Made by a program: the position numbers and the translations under genes. The notes under the pieces were generated by a model. The model was not told the DNA's origin. It saw nothing but the letters and a program-made list of their open reading frames with translations, and made no database searches. Of a DNA stretch of 11,654 bases, positions 6,392 through 11,654 are shown one piece after another. Origin of the DNA: Deltaproteobacteria bacterium (GTDB taxonomy: Bacteria > Myxococcota_A > UBA9160 > JAFDET01); assembly GCA_019310195.1 (NCBI GenBank), contig JAFDET010000133.1, forward strand, positions 1 to 11,654, written 5' to 3'. How positions within the stretch are numbered: position 1 is the first letter of the stretch; each line of letters starts with the position of its first letter.

Positions 6392-6870
6392 GCGAGCGGC
6401 ATGTGGCTCGCCTGGCCACGGTTGCCTTCGTCACCTGCGGTGACGACGTGCTGCTGCTGCGCCACCCGCCCCAGGCGGACCGCTTCGCCGGTCTGTGGAA
6501 CGGGGTCGGCGGCCACGTGGAGGCGGGTGAGGACGTGCGCGCTGCGGCGCGCCGGGAGCTTCGCGAGGAGACGGGCCTCGACCTGCCCGGCCTGCGCCTG
6601 CGCGCGGTGGTGCACGAGAGCGGCATGCTGGGCCACGCCTACGTGGTCTTCTTCTTCAGCGGCCGGAGCGCAGCGCGCGAGCTGCACCCCGCGCCCGGAC
6701 ACGAGCTGGCCTGGCAGCCGCTCTCGGGCCTGGAGGAGCTGGCGTTGGTGCCCGACCTGCCGGAGCTGCTGCCCCGGGTGCTGGCGCCCGGCGAGCCGGT
6801 CCTCGCCGTGGAACGCTACGACGGTGGCAGCGGGCTGCGGTCCGTAGCATTCTCCGAGGAGCCGGCATGA
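6388..6870 (+). CDS. Nudix hydrolase (MutT-like)
   Basis: A 160-residue Nudix protein that would cleave a nucleoside diphosphate linked to another moiety. The Nudix box GX5EX7REUXEEXGU is complete at residues 42-64: G42-HVEAG-E48, then R56-ELREETGL64, so the metal-binding glutamates E57, E60 and E61 are present. The preceding RFAGLWNGVGG and the small size resemble MutT/NUDT1-type NTP sanitising enzymes, but the substrate is not determined. GTG at 6388 overlaps the stop of the enoyl-ACP-reductase-like gene (GTGA). GAGGAG at 6374-6379 lies eight bases upstream. Its own stop overlaps the start of the next gene (ATGA), so translation of the three is probably coupled. Confidence 0.9.
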   Translation: MSERHVARLATVAFVTCGDDVLLLRHPPQADRFAGLWNGVGGHVEAGEDVRAAARRELREETGLDLPGLRLRAVVHESGMLGHAYVVFFFSGRSAARELHPAPGHELAWQPLSGLEELALVPDLPELLPRVLAPGEPVLAVERYDGGSGLRSVAFSEEPA

Positions 6871-7328
6871 GCGAACCGAATGTCGTGATCGAGCTGAACC
6901 CCCGGGAGCGGCGGCTGTGGGACCGCGTGCGCGCCGTGGTGGTGGACCCGCGCGCCAGCGACGGCTCCGGCCTGGGCGACATCCTCCTCCTGCTGCCGGA
7001 CCTCACGGTGCTGCTGGCGCGGCTGATGCGCGACCCGCGCGTGCCCCTGGGCTCCAAGGCCGTGGCCTTGGTGGCCGTGGGCTACGTGCTGTCGCCCATC
7101 GACCTGCTGCCAGAACTCTTGCTGGGGCCGATCGGCCTGGTGGACGACCTGCTGGTGGTCAGCCTGGCGCTTTCGCGGCTGCTGAACGACGTCCACCCGG
7201 ACGTGGTGCGCTCCCACTGGTCGGGCAAGGGCGACGCGCTGGAGGCGGTGCAGAACGCCATCGACTGGTCCCAGGGCTTGTTCCGCGACCGCTTCGGCGC
7301 TCCTCTGCGCCGCTTCTTGGGCTTCTGA
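6867..7328 (+). CDS. YkvA/DUF1232 family membrane protein
   Basis: A 153-residue protein with the DUF1232 (YkvA) signature: KAVALVAVGYVLSPIDLLPE around residues 63-82, then GPIGLVDDLLVV around 86-97. The function of this family is not established. It has a hydrophobic stretch near residues 36-52 (DILLLLPDLTVLLARL) and a second spanning the signature, so it probably sits in or on the membrane; the SPIDLLP turn is the family hallmark. ATG at 6867 overlaps the Nudix stop, with GAGGAG (6856-6861) five bases upstream. It is the last gene of the rightward cluster. The last base of its TGA is the first paired base of the 77-base palindrome. Confidence 0.88.
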   Translation: MSEPNVVIELNPRERRLWDRVRAVVVDPRASDGSGLGDILLLLPDLTVLLARLMRDPRVPLGSKAVALVAVGYVLSPIDLLPELLLGPIGLVDDLLVVSLALSRLLNDVHPDVVRSHWSGKGDALEAVQNAIDWSQGLFRDRFGAPLRRFLGF

Positions 7329-7404
7329 TTAAGTAAGGGGACGGTCCTTAGAAACTAAGTAACCCGGGGTTACTTAGTTTCTAAGGACCGTCCCCTTACT
7401 TAAT
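7328..7404. repeat. 77-base perfect palindrome between convergent genes (MITE- or REP-like element, likely also a bidirectional terminator)
   Basis: I paired bases i and 14732-i throughout: 38 consecutive pairs match, from 7328/7404 to 7365/7367, around a single central G at 7366. GC content is about 42%, against roughly 70% around it. Each arm starts (A)TTAAGTAAGGGGACGGTCC and has internal structure: TAAGTAA occurs twice per arm (7330-7336, 7356-7362), GGAC-G-GTCC is a small dyad, and CTTAG-AAA-CTAAG (7347-7359) can form its own mini-hairpin. It fills the whole gap between two convergent genes and would fold in RNA from either side, so it could stop transcription both ways without a U-tract. 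Composition and perfection suggest a recently acquired mobile palindrome. The GGGGACGGTCC core reminds me of elements mobilised by REP-associated tyrosine transposases, from memory only. Confidence 0.9.
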
Positions 7405-7839
7405 GCCGACGGCGCTGCGCAGGCGCTGGCGGTGATCGACCGGGATGCGCCGCGGGCGGCCGCTCTCGTCCACCAACGCGTGCTCCGTGGCAGCGCTGGC
7501 CACCACGTCGCCGTCGCAGCGCAGCACGTAGGCCATGCGCAGGGAGGCGCCGCGCAGCTCCACGAGCCAGGTGGAGATCTCCACCCGGTCGTCGAAGCGC
7601 AGCGGGCGCCGGTAGTTGATTTCCAGGTGGGTGGTGGCGAAGTGCAGGCCGGCGGCCATGTAGTCCCGGTAGGGCCGGTCGTGCTCGTCCATGAAGACGA
7701 CCCGCGCCAGCTCCAGGTAGTTCACGAAGTTCGCGTGGTGGACGATGCCCATGGCGTCCGTTTCGTAGAACGGCACCCGGTGCTGCAGCGACGACGTGGC
7801 GGCCGCCGCAGGCGGCTCGGGAGTGGGCGCCGGGGGCAT
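7396..7839 (-). CDS. YbgC-like acyl-CoA thioesterase (4HBT hotdog fold)
   Basis: A 147-residue single-domain hotdog thioesterase that would hydrolyse acyl-CoA or acyl-ACP. The signature is Y25-ETDAMGIVHHANFVNYLE (25-43), matching the YbgC-type Y.DTDa.GvvyH..Y motif with the catalytic Asp at D28. HLEINYRRPLRFDD follows in the middle of the protein. The first about 15 residues (MPPAPTPEPPAAAA) are a flexible Pro/Ala extension. I chose ATG at 7839, four bases after the gloB stop. A longer reading begins inside gloB and is unlikely. The final two codons (Ile, Lys) and the TAA stop at 7398-7396 lie inside the 77-base palindrome, so the C-terminus is made by that element. Last gene of the leftward nuclease-gloB group. 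Confidence 0.9.
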   Translation of the reverse strand: MPPAPTPEPPAAAATSSLQHRVPFYETDAMGIVHHANFVNYLELARVVFMDEHDRPYRDYMAAGLHFATTHLEINYRRPLRFDDRVEISTWLVELRGASLRMAYVLRCDGDVVASAATEHALVDESGRPRRIPVDHRQRLRSAVGIK

Positions 7840-7843
7840 GGAC

Positions 7844-8599
7844 CTAGAAGGAGTCCTTGGCCGCGCGCCGTTCCCCCAGCTCATCGGCGTCGGCCGCGCG
7901 CAAGAACGGGTTGATGGCGCGCTCTTCTCCGATGGTGGTGGGAATCGTCATCTCGGCGGGGGTGGCGTCGTGCCAGTCGGCGGCGGCGGCGGCGCGGATC
8001 TTGCGCACCTGCTCGAGCTTGGCGGCGACCGCCGCGTTTTCGGGCTCGACGTGGGCGGCGAAGACCAGGTTGCTCTCGGTGTACTCGTGGCCGCAGAAGA
8101 CGCGGGTGGCGTCGGGCAGCGCGCCCAGCTTCTGCATGGCTTCGAACATCATGCCCGCGTCGCCCTCGAAGAGCCGGCCGCAGCCGGCGGCGAACAGCAT
8201 GTCGCCGCAGAAGAGCGCCTGCGCCGCATCGAAGACGTAGGCGATGTGGCCGCTGGTGTGGGCGGGGATGAAGAGGATGCGCGCCTCTTCCTCGCCCACG
8301 CGGATCGTGTCGCCCTCGTCCAGGCCGTCCGTGAAGCCGGGGATGCGCTCGGCGTCCGAGACGTGGCCGAATACCGGTGCGCCCCAGCGCTCGGCCAGCT
8401 CCGGGTTGGCGCCGGAGTGGTCCCAGTGGTGGTGGGTGGAGAGGATCTTGGTGACCCGGGCGCCGCTGGCGTCCACCCGCCGGATCACGGGCTCCGCCTC
8501 GGGCGCGTCCACCACGGCGGCTTCGCCGCTGGCTTCGCAGACCAGGAGGTAGGTGTAGTTGTCGCTGAGGGTGGGGATGCGTTCGATGCGGAGGCTCAT
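7844..8599 (-). CDS. gloB: Hydroxyacylglutathione hydrolase (glyoxalase II)
   Basis: Glyoxalase II hydrolyses S-D-lactoylglutathione to D-lactate and glutathione in methylglyoxal detoxification, in the cytoplasm. The protein is 251 residues, about the usual GloB length. The dinuclear metal site is complete: THHHWDH (55-61), H114 in PAHTSGH, D133 in CGDMLF and H171 in CGHEYTESNL (169-178). LSDNYTYLL near the start and NPFLRA near the end are also GloB hallmarks. It starts with ATG at 8599, 21 bases after the upstream gene, without a clear ribosome site. Its presence implies glutathione use. No glyoxalase I is in the window. The other MBL protein, at the left edge, lacks the CGHEYT motif, so this is the better gloB candidate. 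Confidence 0.93.
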   Translation of the reverse strand: MSLRIERIPTLSDNYTYLLVCEASGEAAVVDAPEAEPVIRRVDASGARVTKILSTHHHWDHSGANPELAERWGAPVFGHVSDAERIPGFTDGLDEGDTIRVGEEEARILFIPAHTSGHIAYVFDAAQALFCGDMLFAAGCGRLFEGDAGMMFEAMQKLGALPDATRVFCGHEYTESNLVFAAHVEPENAAVAAKLEQVRKIRAAAAADWHDATPAEMTIPTTIGEERAINPFLRAADADELGERRAAKDSF

Positions 8600-8620
8600 G
8601 GCCGGCGAGGCTAGCCGATC

Positions 8621-9079
8621 TCAGCGCAGGGGCTCCACCTCGAGATCCGCGCACACGTCGGCGCGCATGGCGTCGGCCAGGAAGCGCAGCACCCCGGCGT
8701 CGGCGCGGCCGCCCAGGCGCAGGCGCACCGCCAGGCCCTCGATGCGGAAGCCGTCCAGCGACGCGTCGAGCTCGGCCAGGCAGGGCACGGCCACCTTCTC
8801 CAGCCACTCGACCAGTCGCGCCCGGGTCTCCGCCGCGCAGGTGCGCCGGTTCTGGCTGCGAAGCTCGGCGTCCACGCGCTCGCCCCGGCACTCGGCCAGG
8901 ATCTCCTCGATCTCGGGGTGGCAGGTCTCGCACTCTGCGCCCGCGCCGGTGGCCTCGCTCACCTGGCCGACGGTCTCCAGGCGGTCGCTGCGGGCAATCT
9001 CCCGCAGCCGGAAGTCGGCCAGGCCCAGGCAACGGCAGGCGATGCGGGCTTTCCTCGGGCGCGCGGGTGTCCCATCCAT
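8621..9079 (-). CDS. BFD-like [2Fe-2S] domain fused to a NifU-C-like domain lacking CxxC
   Basis: A 152-residue protein with two parts. Residues 13-63 look like a bacterioferritin-associated-ferredoxin (BFD)-like [2Fe-2S] domain: C15-R-C17, a helical stretch, then C50-E-T-C53-HPEIEEIL. Residues about 86-152 resemble the NifU C-terminal domain (RARLVEWLEKVAVPCLAELD, then IEGLAVRLRLGG). Where NifU has GACxxC, this protein reads GGRADAG (123-129), so it should not carry the scaffold cluster. Full NifU is IscU-BFD-NifU_C; here the IscU part is absent. It may be an electron-transfer or regulatory Fe-S protein. ATG at 9079 has only a modest AGG upstream. It lies 38 bases after the nuclease stop and 21 before gloB. 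The BFD part is fairly secure; the second domain is a fold-level inference. Confidence 0.72.
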   Translation of the reverse strand: MDGTPARPRKARIACRCLGLADFRLREIARSDRLETVGQVSEATGAGAECETCHPEIEEILAECRGERVDAELRSQNRRTCAAETRARLVEWLEKVAVPCLAELDASLDGFRIEGLAVRLRLGGRADAGVLRFLADAMRADVCADLEVEPLR

Positions 9080-9117
9080 GCAGCCTGCATCGGCCGCAGG
9101 GCGCCGGATCTTTCGGC

Positions 9118-10002
9118 TTAGAGAAGATCCATCTGGGACGGCGCGCTGGGAGCGGTAGGAGCCGGCTTCGGGGCCGCACTGCGGGTGGCGGCGCGCGCCA
9201 TGGCCGGCTGGGCAGCGGCGGGCTCGACGGCGGCCTTGGGCTTGCCCCGAGCTGCCGGGCACGCGTCCCGGTACTCGCACCAGTCGCACAGGGCGCTGGG
9301 GCGCGCTTCGAAGCGCTCCTCGGACTCGATGCGCTGGACCAGGTCGCCGATCGCGGCGCGCAGGGCGTCCAGCTGCTCCGGCGTGCGGGTGGAGACCCGG
9401 GTGGCCCCGAAGGTCAGGTAGTGCCAGACCAGCCGCATCGGCGTGTCCGGGTGCTTCTCGCGCAGGGCGATCTGGTACAGGGCCAGCTGCCGATCCGCGT
9501 CCAGGCGCTTCTGGGAGGGAATGCGCCGCGACGTCTTGTAGTCGTGGATCTCGATGGTGCCGTCGCGAGCGCGCACGATCCGGTCCACGAACCCCTGCAC
9601 CCGGTAGCCGTGCTCCGGGTCTCGGTACTGGATGCGCTCCTCCAGACCCAGGGTCTCGTCGGCGTCGAACGGGTAGTGGAGCCGGTAGTACTGGCGCAGG
9701 CAGCGTTCGCCGTAATCGACGTAGTGCTCGACGGTCTGGCCCTCGCGCACGATCCGCACCTGGTCCGGTTCGAAGCTCTCCTCCCACAGGGCCCGGAAGC
9801 GGAACAGCACCTTCTCCAGGGAGGGCACCAGCCCCTGCAGCACGAAGCGGTGCAGCCGCTCCAGAACCTCGTGGACCTGCTTGCCCACGAAGCCTTCGAT
9901 GGACTGGGTCTCCGCCGGGACCTTCAAGATGTAGCGATAGTGGAAGCGCTTCGGGCAGTCTTCGAAGCAGGAAAGTCGGGAGTGGCTGTAGACCGTCGGC
10001 AA
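9118..10002 (-). CDS. RecB/Cas4-like PD-(D/E)XK nuclease with Fe-S cysteines and C-terminal clamp-like motif
   Basis: A 294-residue predicted exonuclease of the RecB-type PD-(D/E)XK superfamily, as found in AddB C-termini and Cas4-like proteins, probably acting in DNA repair. Motifs in order: YSHSRLSCFEDCPKRFHYRY (5-24) with C12 and C16, GKQVHEVLERL (40-50) with H44, GFVDRI (137-142) with D140, IEIHDYKTSRR (150-160) with D154 and K156, and DRQLALYQIAL (170-180). CDWCEYRDAC (239-248) gives C239, C242 and C248, which with C16 or C12 would bind a [4Fe-4S] cluster. Residues 251-289 are an Ala/Pro linker, and the last five residues are QMDLL, resembling the beta-clamp-binding consensus QL[SD]LF. 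Start TTG at 10002 with AGGAG (10012-10008) five bases upstream. No cas genes or helicase partner are nearby. Confidence 0.88.
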   Translation of the reverse strand: MPTVYSHSRLSCFEDCPKRFHYRYILKVPAETQSIEGFVGKQVHEVLERLHRFVLQGLVPSLEKVLFRFRALWEESFEPDQVRIVREGQTVEHYVDYGERCLRQYYRLHYPFDADETLGLEERIQYRDPEHGYRVQGFVDRIVRARDGTIEIHDYKTSRRIPSQKRLDADRQLALYQIALREKHPDTPMRLVWHYLTFGATRVSTRTPEQLDALRAAIGDLVQRIESEERFEARPSALCDWCEYRDACPAARGKPKAAVEPAAAQPAMARAATRSAAPKPAPTAPSAPSQMDLL

Positions 10003-10204
10003 TGCGGCTCCTGCGTACGCGCCGTGCAGGCCACGAGCGCCATGAACGCGCTAGCACTTCGCATCACCCGCGGGGTTCGATCGGGCGACTCTGTCGGGGA
10101 CGACGCACGGGGAGGACGCGCCGGAGCCCAGTATACCGGAAGCGCGCTGAGCCGCGCTAAGCTCATAGATCGCTTCCCGCGTGCCCCCCCGGGAGGAGCT
10201 CTGC
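10003..10204. promoter_or_regulatory. Divergent intergenic region between nuclease gene and cysE
   Basis: About 200 bases without a convincing gene; it must hold the promoters of the leftward nuclease group and rightward cysE. TATACT on the minus strand (within AGTATA, 10131-10136) is a good -10 match but has no clear -35. AGCGCG (10141-10146) and CGCGCT (10153-10158) form a six-base stem with a six-base loop just upstream of cysE. GCTAGCACTTC (10050-10060) is the reverse complement of an 11-mer in the other divergent region (2217-2227), 48 bases before the nuclease TTG. GGAGGAG (10192-10198) is the cysE ribosome site. I see no riboswitch fold that I recognise. Confidence 0.4.
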
Positions 10205-11083
10205 ATGCCCGATCGGCCGGAATCCCTGGATCAAGTGCTGGAGCCGACCCTTGCGGCCTTGGCCCGCAGTGGCGACGACGCGCTCTCCAAGGCCTGCAGC
10301 GAGGGCTGCCCGGACTGGGACGAGGTGGTGGCCTGGACCGACCGGACCCGGCAGCTCGTCTTGCGCCAGCGGCAGCCGTCGGCCCTGCGCGCCCAGATTC
10401 CCGCCATGGCCAGCCGGCTGCTGGAGATCCTGCGCTCCACGCCCGGCACCCGGGAGGTGGATCCCGAGTGGCTGGTGGCCCGCTTCGTGGAGTGCCTGCC
10501 CGACGTGCGCGCCTGCCTGGCAGAGGACGTGGAGGCGGCCCACGAGGGCGACCCGGCCTCCAAGAGCTTTGCCGAGATCGTCGTGGCCTATCCGTCGGTC
10601 CACGCGGTCACGGTGCACCGCCTGGCCCACGAGCTCTTCCGGCTCGGCGCGCCGGTTCTGGCACGGATCATGGCCGAGGACGCCCACGGGCGGACCGGGA
10701 TCGACATCCATCCCGGTGCCAGCATCGGCCGCCGTTTCTTCATCGACCACGGCACCGGAGTGGTGATCGGCGAGACCACGCTGATTGGAGACCGGGTGCA
10801 GATCTACCAGGGCGTCACCCTGGGTGCGCTCTCGCCGCGGAGTGGGCAGAAGCTCCGCGGCAGGAAGCGCCATCCCACCATCGAGGACGATGTCACCATC
10901 TACGCCGGAACCACCATCCTGGGTGGGGAGACGGTGATCGGTCGCGGCAGCGTGATCGGCGGCAACGTCTGGCTCACGCACTCGGTGCCGCCCGAGTCGG
11001 TGGTGCTGATCGAGTCGCCGCGGCAGACGGTGGGGGACAAGTCGCACGCGGACGATCCGCACGGGTCGGACTGGGACATCTGA
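10205..11083 (+). CDS. cysE: Serine O-acetyltransferase
   Basis: Transfers acetyl from acetyl-CoA to L-serine to form O-acetylserine, the carbon precursor of cysteine. The 292-residue protein has a long helical N-terminal half (to about 150) followed by a left-handed beta-helix of hexapeptide repeats: GIDIHPGASIGRRFFIDHGT (165-184) with the active-site pair expected at D167 and H182, then VVIGETTLIGDRVQIYQGV (186-204), and later TIEDDVTIYAGTTILGG and VIGRGSVIGGNVWLTHSVPP. The chain ends in DWDI; a C-terminal Ile is the residue that docks into cysteine synthase CysK. Start ATG at 10205 with GGAGGAG six bases upstream; an in-frame ATG-like start at 10181 has no such site. No cysK is in the window. 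The small next gene begins two bases after the stop. Confidence 0.93.
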   Translation: MPDRPESLDQVLEPTLAALARSGDDALSKACSEGCPDWDEVVAWTDRTRQLVLRQRQPSALRAQIPAMASRLLEILRSTPGTREVDPEWLVARFVECLPDVRACLAEDVEAAHEGDPASKSFAEIVVAYPSVHAVTVHRLAHELFRLGAPVLARIMAEDAHGRTGIDIHPGASIGRRFFIDHGTGVVIGETTLIGDRVQIYQGVTLGALSPRSGQKLRGRKRHPTIEDDVTIYAGTTILGGETVIGRGSVIGGNVWLTHSVPPESVVLIESPRQTVGDKSHADDPHGSDWDI

Positions 11084-11085
11084 GC

Positions 11086-11250
11086 GTGAAGCGCCAGCGC
11101 CGTGCGTTGCCCGTCGCCATGCTGGCGGCCCTGCTGGCCCGGAGGGGCGCGCCGGCCGGGGACCCGGGAGCATCGACCCGCACTCCAACGGCCCTGGACC
11201 CGGAGCTGGAGGCGATCGTCGATTGGGAGCTCCGGAACGAGGCGCCGTGA
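11086..11250 (+). CDS. Small uncharacterised protein between cysE and the adenosyltransferase
   Basis: A 54-residue open frame starting with GTG at 11086, two bases after the cysE stop, and ending in TGA that overlaps the GTG of the next gene (11247). I do not recognise it. The N-terminus is basic (MKRQRRAL), followed by a short hydrophobic run (VAMLAALLA, 10-18), too short for a sure membrane anchor. The second half is acidic (ALDPELEAIVDWELRNEAP) and likely helical. The exact head-to-tail fit on both sides is the main argument that it is a real coupled gene. It could be a small accessory protein or a poorly conserved spacer frame. Confidence 0.5.
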   Translation: MKRQRRALPVAMLAALLARRGAPAGDPGASTRTPTALDPELEAIVDWELRNEAP

Positions 11251-11654
11251 AGGTCTACACGCGTCGCGGGGATTCGGGCGAGACGGACCTGTTCGGCGGC
11301 CAGCGCGTGGCCAAGGACGACGCCCGGGTGGAGGCCTACGGCGAGGTGGACGAGCTCAACGCCAGCATCGGTGTCGCGCTGGCGGCCGGGGTCCAGGACG
11401 ACGTGGCCGCCCTGGGGGTGCGGATTCAGGGCGAGCTCTTCGCCTTGGGCGCCTACCTGGCGACGCCCGACGAGCGTCGCCGCGAGAAGGGCTCGATTCC
11501 CGTCTTGAGCGACGACCACGTGGCGCACCTGGAGGAGCGCATCGACGCCTTCGAGGGCGAGGTCGACCCGCTGCGTCGCTTCGTGCTTCCGGGCGGCGCT
11601 CCCGCGGCCGCGGCGTTTCACGTGGCCCGCACCGTGTGCCGGCGGGCCGAGCGC
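11247..11654 (+). CDS. PduO-type cob(I)alamin adenosyltransferase (3' end cut by window)
   Basis: Transfers the 5'-deoxyadenosyl group of ATP to cob(I)alamin or its precursor to make coenzyme B12. The visible 136 codons include most of a PduO-type (MMAB-like) enzyme: the ATP-binding N-terminus YTRRGDSGETDLFGG (4-18), RVEAYGEVDELNASIG (27-42), ELFALGAYLATP (63-74), and FVLPGG followed by FHVARTVCRRAER (112-136), where the RRAE helix is typical. Start GTG at 11247 is in a GTGA overlap with the preceding small gene, with GAGG four bases upstream. The C-terminus runs off the window. Its neighbourhood (cysE) does not indicate which B12-dependent enzyme it serves. Confidence 0.92.
   Translation, partial: MKVYTRRGDSGETDLFGGQRVAKDDARVEAYGEVDELNASIGVALAAGVQDDVAALGVRIQGELFALGAYLATPDERRREKGSIPVLSDDHVAHLEERIDAFEGEVDPLRRFVLPGGAPAAAAFHVARTVCRRAER

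Noticed and set aside
7328..7404. CRISPR repeat, attC site or phage attachment site
   Set aside because: Only one copy is present, there are no spacers, and no integrase or cas genes are near. The perfect symmetry differs from attC, which has mismatched bulges.
9118..10002. Cas4 as part of a CRISPR system
   Set aside because: The nuclease core and cysteines are Cas4/AddB-like, but no other cas gene or repeat array is in the window and the C-terminal linker is unlike Cas4.
9080..10057. Upstream extension of the BFD-like frame to 478 codons
   Set aside because: The extension overlaps the nuclease on the same strand in another frame and reads as Pro/Arg-rich shadow sequence. The BFD cysteines begin soon after the ATG at 9079.
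9067..11250. A plus-strand frame of 727 codons without stop
   Set aside because: It is antisense to the nuclease gene and out of frame with cysE, both of which have clear motifs. Long open antisense frames are common at 70% GC. Only its last 54 codons coincide with a plausible small gene.

Overview
The window is high-GC DNA (about 70% by eye), densely packed with genes and free of rRNA, tRNA, CRISPR or recognisable transposase genes. Many genes start with GTG or TTG, stop/start overlaps are common, and the set includes a glutathione-dependent glyoxalase II, a PduO-type cobalamin adenosyltransferase, a Yip1-type membrane protein, a YkvA protein and a lipoprotein. This suggests a Gram-negative bacterium, perhaps of the Myxococcota or another former deltaproteobacterial lineage. 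The lineage is an inference from style, not from a marker gene.

Layout. (1) Bases 1-2173, minus strand: a tight four-gene operon reading leftwards. It encodes an alpha/beta-hydrolase-fold protein, a Yip1-like membrane protein, a small Rieske protein and a metallo-beta-lactamase-fold hydrolase cut by the window edge. (2) Bases 2174-2254: a short divergent promoter region. (3) Bases 2255-7328, plus strand: six close or overlapping genes. They encode an extended SDR (epimerase-like), a PlsC-type acyltransferase, an alkaline-phosphatase-superfamily lipoprotein, a FabI/FabL-like enoyl-ACP reductase, a Nudix hydrolase and a YkvA/DUF1232 membrane protein. Several fit lipid or envelope metabolism. 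(4) Bases 7328-7404: a perfect 77-base palindrome of low GC, lying exactly between two convergent genes. (5) Bases 7396-10002, minus strand: a RecB-like PD-(D/E)XK nuclease, a BFD/NifU-like Fe-S protein, glyoxalase II (gloB) and a YbgC-like acyl-CoA thioesterase. (6) Bases 10003-10204: a divergent intergenic region. (7) Bases 10205-11654, plus strand: serine O-acetyltransferase (cysE), a 54-residue unknown protein and a PduO-type adenosyltransferase cut by the window edge.

Most genes are recognisable housekeeping or accessory metabolism, and I see no clear new multi-gene defence or biosynthetic system. The unusual signals are: the 77-base palindrome, which also supplies the last codons of a neighbouring gene; two proteins with enzyme folds that appear to have lost catalytic residues (a Ser-to-Gly change in the alpha/beta hydrolase and several lost metal ligands in the phosphatase-like lipoprotein); a BFD-type Fe-S protein joined to a NifU-like domain without its CxxC; a RecB-like nuclease ending in a putative sliding-clamp-binding peptide; and a Rieske gene that seems to start at CTG.
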